Assembly: GCF_905209685.1 (NCBI RefSeq)
Contig: NZ_CAJLUB010000069.1
Location: 1 to 9,103 of the forward strand
Origin: an uncultured Veillonella sp.
Lineage (GTDB): Bacteria > Bacillota > Negativicutes > Veillonellales > Veillonellaceae
Length of the DNA stretch: 9,103 nucleotides
Direction: 5' to 3'
Below the pieces are notes generated by a model. That model did no database searches. It had not been told where the DNA came from and saw only the letters and a list, made by a program, of their open reading frames with translations. Below, one piece after another: positions 1 to 6,953 of the stretch; the first letter of the stretch is position 1; every line of letters begins with the position of its first letter. The position numbers and the translations under genes are program-made.

Positions 1-1414
1 TCATTTGATAGTATCCTGGACTCATATCAAGGTAATGACGATGTGGATTTTCAAAACGTTGTTCTTCAGGCCAAATTTCAGTTTCTAATTGGTCTTTAAC
101 ATATTGACGAAGCTCATCTAAAGTTGGTAATTCTACTAGTAATTTTCCATCCTTAATAATGAGTTGTTTCATTTCTTTGAAAGTACAGTTTTCAAAGTAC
201 AATTCACGCCACGGTTGTTCTGGATCAATATAACGATATGGTTCGGTTGTATCTGGTACCTCTTCTAACAATGTTAATAAATCTGCAATGGCACGACCTT
301 TCTCATTGTACACGCGGTACACCTTTTTAAAGCCTGGGTTCGTAATCTTTTCAACAGATTCGGAAATCTTAATACGAGGCTCCCATACGCCATTTTTTTC
401 AACCCCAGCAATCTTGTAAACTGCACCAAATACAGGATCGCTCTTAGAGGTAATCAGTCTTTCACCTACCCCGAAGATATCGATAGGCCCGCCTTGGATT
501 AACAAGGATGTAATCGTATATTCATCAAGGCTGTTGGAAGCCATAATTTTACAATCTTCTAAGCCTGCTTTATCAAGCATGCGGCGTGCTTTTTTAGCTA
601 AGTACGCCAGGTCACCAGAATCAAGGCGAATCCCTTTTAAACGTTTTCCCATAGGTTCTAATACATCTTTAGCTACTTTAATTGCATTAGGTACACCAGA
701 GTTTAGAACATCATAGGTATCAACGAGGAATACAGCTCCATCTGGATAGACTTCAGCGTAAGCTTTAAAAGCTTCGTATTCTGAATCATGATACATAACC
801 CAACTATGAGCCATCGTACCGCTCACAGGGATGCCAAATTGTTGGCCTGCTAAAACAGTTGCCGTAGACTGCACCCCACCGATATAGGCTGCTCTCGCAC
901 CATATACAGCGGCATCCACATTATGAGCTCGACGGGCACCAAAATCAGCTACAACGCGACCATCTGCGGCGCGTACAATACGATTGGCCTTTGTGGAGAT
1001 AAGGGACTGATGGTTCATCATAGTTAGCACTGCAGTTTCTACGATTTGTGCATCTATGAGAGGCGCTACGATAGTTATAACCGGTTCATTGGGGTAAATA
1101 ATAGAACCCTCTGGGAATGCATATACATCACCAGTAAAGGAGAAATCTTTTAGATAGTTTAAAAACTCCTCACTAAAAATACCTTGGGCCCGTAAAAAAT
1201 CAATATCACGTTCATCAAAGTGTAAATTTAAAATGTACTCAACGATTTGTTCAAGACCACCAAAAATGGCAAAGCCACCCTTGTCTGGATTGCGTCTAAA
1301 GAATACATCAAACGCGACGCGATCCGTGTTTTCGTGTTGCGTAAAATAGCCGTGTGCCATGGTCATCTCATAAAAATCCATAAGCATACTAATATTGCGA
1401 CTGTCGTGTTGCAT
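1..1414 (-). CDS. pncB: Nicotinate phosphoribosyltransferase, C-terminus cut by window edge
   Basis: Converts nicotinate, PRPP and ATP to nicotinate mononucleotide, the entry step of the Preiss-Handler NAD salvage route; a cytoplasmic enzyme. Translating the minus strand from ATG at 1414-1412 gives 471 uninterrupted codons to the window edge, close to the 480-490 residues usual for Firmicute NAPRTases, so only a short tail should be missing. The reading frame stays open at position 2; the TGA seen at 1-3 is out of frame. Visible family motifs are the N-terminal DFYEMTMAHGYF (residues 13-24), DFGARRAH (157-164), GTMAHSWVM (199-207) with the phosphorylatable His203, and the phosphate-binding GIRLDSGDL (261-269). 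The start is supported by AGAAGG 11 bases upstream. The gene is divergent from pepD. No NiaR-type operator was recognised. Identity is secure from the motifs; the exact C-terminus cannot be seen. Confidence 0.95.
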   Translation of the reverse strand, partial: MQHDSRNISMLMDFYEMTMAHGYFTQHENTDRVAFDVFFRRNPDKGGFAIFGGLEQIVEYILNLHFDERDIDFLRAQGIFSEEFLNYLKDFSFTGDVYAFPEGSIIYPNEPVITIVAPLIDAQIVETAVLTMMNHQSLISTKANRIVRAADGRVVADFGARRAHNVDAAVYGARAAYIGGVQSTATVLAGQQFGIPVSGTMAHSWVMYHDSEYEAFKAYAEVYPDGAVFLVDTYDVLNSGVPNAIKVAKDVLEPMGKRLKGIRLDSGDLAYLAKKARRMLDKAGLEDCKIMASNSLDEYTITSLLIQGGPIDIFGVGERLITSKSDPVFGAVYKIAGVEKNGVWEPRIKISESVEKITNPGFKKVYRVYNEKGRAIADLLTLLEEVPDTTEPYRYIDPEQPWRELYFENCTFKEMKQLIIKDGKLLVELPTLDELRQYVKDQLETEIWPEEQRFENPHRHYLDMSPGYYQM

Positions 1415-1472
1415 CGGTTCACCAACCTTCTAAAATCTAATGGATTTGTAAAATCGTTAATCGTATAACCTC

Positions 1473-1478
1473 ATTATA
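1473..1478 (-). promoter_or_regulatory. Candidate -10 element for pncB
   Basis: The minus strand reads a perfect TATAAT about 60 bases upstream of the pncB start codon, with ATG-rich AT sequence around it. No convincing -35 hexamer is seen at 16-18 bases spacing. It is therefore a plausible but incomplete sigma-70-type promoter giving a leader of roughly 50 bases. Confidence 0.35.
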
Positions 1479-1610
1479 CATTATTATTCCTATATAGCTA
1501 GTCTCTACATGTGCTAATGCTTGCATTACTATCCTAATAATCATTCTTGTGATATAACTATATATATACTAATTATTTATATATTCCATATATATGTCGA
1601 TGAAAGTTAT

Positions 1611-1674
1611 CACTGAAACAAATCCAATTATTAGTATTAATTCGTATACTAATAAAATTACTACGTATTCAGTG
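1611..1674 (+). repeat. Nested inverted repeat in the pepD leader
   Basis: A perfect 10-bp inner stem, TTATTAGTAT (1628-1637) with ATACTAATAA (1646-1655), has an 8-base loop. It is enclosed by a 7-bp outer stem, CACTGAA (1611-1617) with TTCAGTG (1668-1674). The structure ends about 50 bases before the pepD start, so if transcribed it would sit in the 5' leader; as DNA it could be a regulator site. There is no U-tract, so it is not a terminator. Confidence 0.5.
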
Positions 1675-1724
1675 TAATCAACCAATATATATCTATTATT
1701 TACATCAGAATGAAAGGAACCATT

Positions 1725-3173
1725 ATGGAATCAATCGTTCAAGCAAAACGCGTATTAGAAATATTTAAAGAAATGAGCCAAATTCCTCGTGAATCTGGCA
1801 ACGAAAAAGGCATTAGCGACTATATCGTAAACTTCGCTAAAAACTTAGGTTTAGAGGTTCATCAAGACGACCAATATAATGTAGTCATCAAAAAACCTGC
1901 ATCTCCAGGTTATGAAAATCGACCTTCTATCATCCTACAAGGTCATATCGACATGGTATGTGTTCGTGATCACGACTCTAACCATGACTTCACTAAAGAC
2001 CCAATTGCCAATATCATCGAAGGCGAATGGATGCATGCAGACCACACTACATTAGGTGCGGATAACGGCATGGGTGGTGCGATGATGCTTGCTATCCTTG
2101 AGGATGATAGCCAACAACATGGCCCTATGCAATTATTGTTCACTACGAATGAAGAAACTGGTATGGATGGCGCTTTCGCTATTAAAGAAGGCCAAGTAAG
2201 TGGTGATTACTTGCTCAACCTCGATACAGAAGTAGAACACGATTTTACTGTTAGCTGTGCTGGTGGTTGCCACGTTCATGTAAACATTCCTTTATTGCGT
2301 GAAAACAACCAACCTGGTTATGATGCAGGCTTATCCCTTACCGTAACAGGCCTTAAAGGCGGTCACTCTGGTATCGAAATCTGCGAACAACGTGCTAATG
2401 CTAACCAAGTATTAACACGCGTGCTCTATGACATTCAACAACAATATCCTGTATGCTTAGCATCCTTTGAAGGCGGTGTAAAACATAATGCCATTCCTTC
2501 TAAAGCAGTAGCTACATTATCCGTACGCGCTGAAGATGTAGAAGCCATCAAAACTTTAATTGAATATCAAGAGAAACAATATCTCCATGAGTATGGTATC
2601 CAAGATCCAGGTCTTAAATTTGTCGTAGAAGATGTCGCAACACCTGATGTAGTCTATGCGGATGATACAACAGAAGCCCTCATTACTTACATCTATCTTG
2701 CACAAGATGGTGTTCATTCTGTAAGCAAATCTATCCCAAATCTTGTAGAAACTTCTGACAACATCGCAATCGTACGCGAAAATGAACATACTATTGAAGT
2801 ACTCATCTCTATTCGTAGTTCTAACAGTAACAGCCTTGAATTCTTAGCAAAGAAAATGCTTCTTCTTGCAAAAACACTTGGCGTATCTGCAGAACGCACT
2901 GGTGGCTATCCAGCATGGGAATATGACAAAGGATCAAAACTTGAAGAGCAAGCTATTTCCTTACATAACGAAATGTTTGATACACCAGCGAATGTCAACG
3001 CAATTCATGCCGGTCTCGAATGTGGCTTGTTAAAAGGTGTACTACCAAATACACAAATGATCAGCTTTGGTCCTACTATCGTAAGTCCACATACACCAAT
3101 GGAACGCGTTCATTTACCATCTGTTGAAAATGTATATGTATATCTAAAAGCTTTATTAGCTAAGTTACAATAA
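1725..3173 (+). CDS. pepD: Aminoacyl-histidine dipeptidase (M20 metallopeptidase)
   Basis: A cytoplasmic zinc-dependent dipeptidase of the M20C (PepD/carnosinase) family, which cleaves Xaa-His and a range of other dipeptides for amino acid recycling. The protein is 482 residues, against about 485 for E. coli PepD. The metal site is complete: GHIDM with His74 and Asp76, GADNGMG with Asp113, the catalytic NEETG with Glu143 and Glu144, LNLDTE with Asp167, and a C-terminal SPHTPMERVH with His456. The lid/dimerisation domain occupies roughly residues 180-390, including the family sequence GLKGGHSG. The in-frame ATG at 1710 is rejected as start because the Shine-Dalgarno GAAAGGA (1712-1718) lies just after it and is spaced 6 bases from the ATG at 1725. 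The gene appears monocistronic: pncB diverges from it and a strong hairpin terminator lies 95 bases downstream. Confidence 0.95.
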   Translation: MESIVQAKRVLEIFKEMSQIPRESGNEKGISDYIVNFAKNLGLEVHQDDQYNVVIKKPASPGYENRPSIILQGHIDMVCVRDHDSNHDFTKDPIANIIEGEWMHADHTTLGADNGMGGAMMLAILEDDSQQHGPMQLLFTTNEETGMDGAFAIKEGQVSGDYLLNLDTEVEHDFTVSCAGGCHVHVNIPLLRENNQPGYDAGLSLTVTGLKGGHSGIEICEQRANANQVLTRVLYDIQQQYPVCLASFEGGVKHNAIPSKAVATLSVRAEDVEAIKTLIEYQEKQYLHEYGIQDPGLKFVVEDVATPDVVYADDTTEALITYIYLAQDGVHSVSKSIPNLVETSDNIAIVRENEHTIEVLISIRSSNSNSLEFLAKKMLLLAKTLGVSAERTGGYPAWEYDKGSKLEEQAISLHNEMFDTPANVNAIHAGLECGLLKGVLPNTQMISFGPTIVSPHTPMERVHLPSVENVYVYLKALLAKLQ

Positions 3174-3214
3174 ACATAAAATAGTAATATTGACTATATA
3201 CTTTATGTATAATT

Positions 3215-3223
3215 TGGTATACT
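3215..3223 (+). promoter_or_regulatory. Extended -10 promoter-like site after pepD
   Basis: TGGTATACT matches the extended -10 form TGnTATAAT with one mismatch. A separate TATAAT lies at 3208-3213 and TTGACT at 3190-3195, but their mutual spacings (12 and 22 bases) do not suit a standard -35/-10 pair. Transcription from here would begin near 3230 and stop at the terminator near 3330. Confidence 0.35.
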
Positions 3224-3229
3224 AAAGGT

Positions 3230-3330
3230 AATCTAACTAGAGATTTATATAACGAATTCTCTTCTCACCCTCCTATAAGGAGTTCAGTCAACTCTCCCTC
3301 GACTGAGTCTTCTATAGGAGGGATTTTTTT
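3230..3330 (+). ncRNA. Putative small RNA of about 100 nt ending in a terminator
   Basis: This is an inference from an extended -10-like site followed about 45 bases later by a strong intrinsic terminator, with no open reading frame between. The RNA would contain CU-rich stretches: TTCTCTTCTCACCCTCC before and in the left stem arm, and an exposed terminator loop AACTCTCCCTC. CU-rich single strands of this kind can pair with Shine-Dalgarno sequences, as in the UCCC-motif small RNAs of Staphylococcus. The same hairpin may simply end the pepD transcript, in which case this is only its 3' UTR. Confidence 0.3.
3268..3330 (+). terminator. Large Rho-independent terminator downstream of pepD
   Basis: The outer stem is a perfect 10 bp, CCCTCCTATA (3268-3277) with TATAGGAGGG (3313-3322). 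It continues through a bulged G-U-containing segment into a 6-bp inner stem, TCAGTC (3284-3289) with GACTGA (3301-3306), closing an 11-base loop. Seven Ts follow directly at 3324-3330. The minus strand has no matching T-run, so it terminates plus-strand transcription only. Confidence 0.85.
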
Positions 3331-3530
3331 ATATTCTTCTCCCCAAATTTAAAATTAATATTTATTCATAGAGGAGTATCTCTTCATATATACGTGAATC
3401 GATATATACAATACTTTTCACAATTAATTATGAATATTAAATACATCTGTCACTATACTCATATAAGGTATATAACCAATATATTTAATGAGAATTTTAA
3501 GAAAAATAGTACTTTCATAACTATGCATAT

Positions 3531-3580
3531 ACCCTAGGGTGTATTTTCTGTGTTATCCTATAGGTGTATACTGTGTTTAC
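3531..3580 (+). promoter_or_regulatory. Palindrome and two similar repeats before the CobW operon
   Basis: ACCCTAGGGT (3531-3540) is a perfect 10-bp palindrome. The pair GGTGTAT...CTGTGTT occurs twice, at 3538-3554 and 3563-3577, with GGTGTAT copies 25 bases apart; the second copy is preceded by CCTATAGG (3557-3564), also a palindrome. The repeats end 10 bases before the AGGAGG ribosome binding site. Their position suits an operator or leader regulatory site. It does not resemble the Bacillus Zur or Fur consensus, so the regulator is unknown. Confidence 0.35.
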
Positions 3581-3598
3581 ATTACTCAGGAGGTACGT

Positions 3599-4468
3599 AT
3601 GATCCCTATTGTTATCATATCCGGATTTCTAGGGTCTGGAAAAACAACATTTTTACAACACATACTAAAAGAACATAAATCTACAGATAAAATTTTAATT
3701 ATAGAAAATGATTTTGGTGAAACCAGCCTCGATGCAGCAAATCTTGCAAAAACAGGGGCTACCATTCGTGAAGTTACATCTGGCTGTATTTGCTGTAGCT
3801 TGCAAGGAAATTTCCAACAAGCACTGCTCGACATTCTGCAAAATTACGATGTAGATACCATCTATATTGAACCATCAGGGGTCAGCAAATTAAGCGAAAT
3901 CATCCATACATGCGAGGATGAAGAGATTGCAAAATCCGCCTATGTTCATGCATCGGTAACCACCGTAGATGCCATGCAAGCACCTATGTTTATCAAAAAC
4001 TTTGGCCTCTTCTTTAAAGATCAAATCACAAATAGTGATGCCATCTTCTTAAGTCATACCGAAGATATCCAACAAACAAGCATTACAAAACGTATGATTC
4101 ACGAGTTAGCACCAAATACTCCAATTCACGAAGAAGCATGGAGCACCATTGCGTTACGAGACTATATCAAACGTCTCTATCATTGTCATGATGACCACTC
4201 TCTACATGACGAACATCTATTTATGAGCCATACCTTTAAAGACTTGCGTACGCTCACATTAGTTCAATGGAAAACCATCTTAGAAGGTATGCCAGATACC
4301 GTACTCCGTGCTAAAGGGATTGTACCGACCGCCGAAGGACCTCATGAGTTGCAATACGGTACCCATTACTGTTCCCTATCCCCTAGTGAGTCCACGGACT
4401 ATAGCTTAGTTGTTATTGGTACAGATTTTAATGTGCCAATGGTACATAACGAAGTGTGTCAATCATGA
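3599..4468 (+). CDS. COG0523/CobW-family GTPase, putative metal chaperone
   Basis: A 289-residue G3E P-loop GTPase of the CobW/COG0523 family. Members bind Zn, Co or other transition metals and are thought to deliver them to client proteins in a GTP-dependent way. Visible features: Walker A GFLGSGKTT (9-17), ENDFGE (36-41), the metal-binding GCICCSL with the CxCC cysteines 63, 65 and 66, IEPSG (90-94), a His-rich segment HCHDDHSLHDEH (195-206), and a CobW C-terminal domain from about residue 210. The usual NKxD guanine-specificity motif appears replaced by SHTED (152-156), which is odd and could alter nucleotide preference. Start chosen at 3599 because AGGAGG (3588-3593) is 5 bases away; the upstream in-frame ATG at 3539 has no ribosome binding site. 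First gene of a three-gene operon with the permease fusion (4-base overlap) and the DUF1980 protein. Family is clear; which metal it handles is not. Confidence 0.9.
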   Translation: MIPIVIISGFLGSGKTTFLQHILKEHKSTDKILIIENDFGETSLDAANLAKTGATIREVTSGCICCSLQGNFQQALLDILQNYDVDTIYIEPSGVSKLSEIIHTCEDEEIAKSAYVHASVTTVDAMQAPMFIKNFGLFFKDQITNSDAIFLSHTEDIQQTSITKRMIHELAPNTPIHEEAWSTIALRDYIKRLYHCHDDHSLHDEHLFMSHTFKDLRTLTLVQWKTILEGMPDTVLRAKGIVPTAEGPHELQYGTHYCSLSPSESTDYSLVVIGTDFNVPMVHNEVCQS

Positions 4469-6000
4469 TACCTGTTTATATCGTTACCGGATTCATCGGT
4501 TCTGGTAAAAGTACTTTCATAAATGAACAACTACAATATCGTAAAAAGCTTGGTGGCACAGCATGTATCAGCGCCGAAGAAGGTACTGTATCACTCATCA
4601 AAGAAGGATTACAACTCAATCCTGATAGGCTTAGTGCAATTACGCCTAATGAACCCCACACATATAGTTCTATAGCTAATGAAATCGCAAGCTATATCGA
4701 CAAGGTAAAGCCTAAAGAAATATGGATTGAATGGAACGGTATGATCAGCTTTCACCAACTAGAAGCCTTGCTATATAGTGATAAGCTGCGCCATCTATTA
4801 CAAATCGAAAAGGTATTATATCTTTGTACAGACCAATTCGTTGCATCCATTTTGCCTGGTTTAGGTAATGATGTAACAAGCCAATTATATAGTGCCGATT
4901 GTATCATCACAGAAACCGATACACATCACGCCTTATTACGGACCTATAACAGTGACGCCAAGATTGTAACTGCGCCAGCGCCAGAAAAGGTAGCAGAATT
5001 ATGCCGCAATTCTACGTGGGGACTCATACCAAATCTATTAGTTATCGGCATTACAGCCTACATACTATTAGTCACTGCATTCCGTCATGACATTCCTTAC
5101 TCTATTCATCAATGTTTTGCCATCATTACAGGCCTCATTATCGAGGCTATCCCGTTCCTATTATTAGGAACCATTGGATCAACAGTCATTCGCTATTTCG
5201 TACCACAAAGAATACTGCTAAAACTATTAGGAAATCATTCTTGGAAGAGCTATGGTGCCGCTATGGTTAGTGGTTTAGCCTTACCAGTTTGCGACTGTGC
5301 TATTATTCCATTATTTAAAGCACTTACAGATAGAGGCGTACCATTATCTGTAGCCATCCTATTTATGCTCGCCAGCCCAATCATCAATCCGATTACTATT
5401 CTATCCACCTGGTATGCCTTCCCAGATAATCCAATGATCTCCGTATGGCGTATCATACTTGGCCTTGGCGTAGCTTTATTGGTAGCCTTATCATTCCGTT
5501 TTATACCACCATCTACGTCTATGATGAAAGCTAAAACGGCACAGAACCTAAGTTATGAAGAAATCGTCTTAGAAGCATCGAAAAGTAAACATATCAATAA
5601 AAGAAGATTACTAATTCATATGGAAAAAGAGTTCTCCCAGCTCTTATTCTATTTCTCCATTGCAGCTTGTGTACTATCCGTAGTACAAGTGTATGGAAAG
5701 CCTTGGCTCATCAATGCCGGTATCACATTACCTGATGTGTGGTCCATCCCAATTCTGCTATTATTGGCGTTCTTCTTCTCTGTTTGCTCTACATCAGATG
5801 CTATTATAGGCAAATCCTTGAGCACTCTGTTCCCTATGAGCTCAGTCATGGGTTTCCTCATCTTAGGACCTATGCTCGATATTAAAAATGTATATATTTT
5901 AAAACAATATATGCCTACATCATTTATTCTTCGTCTAGGCTTAACAATTGTTGTTATATCCTATTTAGCCGCATTAGGTTTTCAATTCTTTTTAAGCTAA
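4465..6000 (+). CDS. CobW-like P-loop domain fused to a DUF318/ArsP_1-type permease
   Basis: A 511-residue two-part protein. Residues 1 to about 180 resemble the CobW GTPase upstream: PVYIVTGFIGSGKST aligns with its Walker A region, and WIEWNG (87-92) stands where IEPSG is expected. The CxCC motif is absent and the CobW C-terminal domain is missing. Residues from about 187 to 511 form an integral membrane permease with eight or so hydrophobic segments. Its two related conserved blocks are PVCDCAIIPL (274-283) with ASPIINPITIL (303-313), and FSVCSTSDAIIG (438-449) with FLILGPMLDIKN (464-475), typical of the DUF318/YcgR family. A charged cytoplasmic linker lies around 350-390. ATG at 4465 overlaps the previous stop as ATGA, implying translational coupling; a GTG at 4456 is an alternative start. 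YcgR-type permeases are normally separate proteins of about 300 residues, so the fusion is unusual. The transported substrate is unknown; a metal or metal complex is the inference from context. Confidence 0.85.
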   Translation: MIPVYIVTGFIGSGKSTFINEQLQYRKKLGGTACISAEEGTVSLIKEGLQLNPDRLSAITPNEPHTYSSIANEIASYIDKVKPKEIWIEWNGMISFHQLEALLYSDKLRHLLQIEKVLYLCTDQFVASILPGLGNDVTSQLYSADCIITETDTHHALLRTYNSDAKIVTAPAPEKVAELCRNSTWGLIPNLLVIGITAYILLVTAFRHDIPYSIHQCFAIITGLIIEAIPFLLLGTIGSTVIRYFVPQRILLKLLGNHSWKSYGAAMVSGLALPVCDCAIIPLFKALTDRGVPLSVAILFMLASPIINPITILSTWYAFPDNPMISVWRIILGLGVALLVALSFRFIPPSTSMMKAKTAQNLSYEEIVLEASKSKHINKRRLLIHMEKEFSQLLFYFSIAACVLSVVQVYGKPWLINAGITLPDVWSIPILLLLAFFFSVCSTSDAIIGKSLSTLFPMSSVMGFLILGPMLDIKNVYILKQYMPTSFILRLGLTIVVISYLAALGFQFFLS

Positions 6001-6052
6001 TGTTTAGTCATTACTATTTCAGTTCTTCATGAATATAAAAGGAGATGATTCT

Positions 6053-6817
6053 ATGAAATTAGGACTTAAAGATCGCTTTTCCATTGTGAAAGGCTTACTT
6101 TACCTCACCTTAGGTATCTGCTGTGTATACCTAATCGTAACCGGTCGTTATTTGAACTATATCGCACCACGATATGAACTACTGCTAGGCATTAGCAGTG
6201 TAGCTCTCATATTAGGCGGATTGGCTACGGTTATTTGGGCTCCATCGCGCTATTATAAACACAACTGGCGCTCTATCGTACCTATCATTATTCCCGTAGT
6301 ATTGCTCATCGTTCCCCCTGTCCTTGTGCCTACAACTAGTGTTCAAGGTGCTGCACGCATCAATGATGATACAAACAACTTCGACTTTACAAATGATGCC
6401 ATCGGCGAGGTGATTACTGTTAATAGTGAAAGCAAAGAGCCTGGCATTTCTAAAGATAAAAAAGAAATTGTGTTAAATTCAGATAATTTCTATCAAACAA
6501 TCGTAAAGGTTGGATCTAATGTAGACCAATACAAAGACTACACAGTATATATGACAGGCTATGTAAACCGCGATGATAACACGCTAAAATCTAATGAATT
6601 TACCATCTCTCGTATGGCTATGTCCTGCTGTATTGCTGACGTGGCACCGATTGGCATGACCGCCTATAAACCAGATGGCGATAGTTTAGCCAATGAACAA
6701 TGGGTTTCTATCGAAGGCAAAGTATCTACACGAGATTTCCACGGTCGTCAACAACCATACGTAGAAATTACAAAAATAAAATCAGCAGAACCTATTTTAG
6801 GTTATGTATATCCTTAA
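6053..6817 (+). CDS. YcgQ/DUF1980-like membrane protein, putative permease subunit (TIGR03943 family)
   Basis: A 254-residue protein with three N-terminal hydrophobic segments (about residues 13-30, 43-62 and 75-93), then a soluble domain probably facing outward. The soluble part carries the family-type cysteine pair in MSCCIAD (Cys192-Cys193), followed by APIGM and a C-terminal OB-like segment with WVSIEGKV (217-224) and YVEITKI (236-242). This matches the TIGR03943/YcgQ family, which in Bacillus and other Firmicutes is encoded beside a YcgR-type permease; the same pairing is seen here. Start chosen at 6053 because AAAGGAG (6038-6044) is 8 bases upstream; the in-frame ATG at 6029 has no such site. 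It lies 52 bases after the permease fusion with no terminator between, so it belongs to the same operon. The double cysteine could be a metal ligand or redox pair. Family assignment is good; biochemical role unknown. Confidence 0.85.
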   Translation: MKLGLKDRFSIVKGLLYLTLGICCVYLIVTGRYLNYIAPRYELLLGISSVALILGGLATVIWAPSRYYKHNWRSIVPIIIPVVLLIVPPVLVPTTSVQGAARINDDTNNFDFTNDAIGEVITVNSESKEPGISKDKKEIVLNSDNFYQTIVKVGSNVDQYKDYTVYMTGYVNRDDNTLKSNEFTISRMAMSCCIADVAPIGMTAYKPDGDSLANEQWVSIEGKVSTRDFHGRQQPYVEITKIKSAEPILGYVYP

Positions 6818-6877
6818 ACAAACAATCTTAAATCGATAGCCTTAAAGAGGCTTAAATAAATATATAAACAATAAACA

Positions 6878-6904
6878 AAAACCGAGGCCTAATGCCTCGG
6901 TTTT
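6878..6904. terminator. Bidirectional terminator between the DUF1980 gene and bioY
   Basis: CCGAGGC (6882-6888) pairs perfectly with GCCTCGG (6894-6900) around a 5-base loop CTAAT. It is flanked by AAAA on the left and TTTT on the right, extending the stem to 11 bp. It lies between two convergent genes and can serve both. A weaker AGCCT/AGGCT hairpin at 6838-6852 precedes it. Confidence 0.9.
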
Positions 6905-6953
6905 AATAAACATATATTTAGTAAACATATAATAGTATTATATTAGGACTATA

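Larger units (their letters stand above)
1415..1724. other. Divergent pncB-pepD intergenic region
   Basis: About 310 very AT-rich bases between two divergent start codons. They contain the candidate pncB -10 element, runs of TATATA around 1558-1595, and a nested inverted repeat at 1611-1674 listed separately. No open reading frame with a ribosome binding site and no recognisable riboswitch was found. Confidence 0.7.
3174..3598. other. Intergenic region between pepD and the CobW operon
   Basis: About 425 bases without a gene. The first half holds an extended -10-like site (3215-3223) and a large terminator hairpin (3268-3330). The stretch 3331-3530 is AT-rich with simple TATA runs in which I see nothing convincing, including no recognisable Zur or Fur box. 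The last 70 bases carry a short palindrome and two similar repeats next to the operon's ribosome binding site, listed separately. Confidence 0.7.

Noticed and set aside
1247..1468. 73-residue plus-strand frame over the start of pncB
   Set aside because: It is antisense to the conserved N-terminus of pncB, shows no family features, and lacks a Shine-Dalgarno sequence.
1710..1724. Upstream ATG as the pepD start
   Set aside because: The GAAAGGA ribosome binding site is inside this extension and correctly spaced for the ATG at 1725; the shorter protein also matches the family start.
3190..3213. TTGACT and TATAAT as a classical promoter after pepD
   Set aside because: The spacer is only 12 bases, too short for sigma-70 recognition; the extended -10 at 3215 is a better candidate.
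3539..3598. 20-residue N-terminal extension of the CobW protein
   Set aside because: The ATG at 3539 has no ribosome binding site and would place extra residues ahead of the beta strand leading to Walker A, whereas 3599 has AGGAGG at 5 bases.
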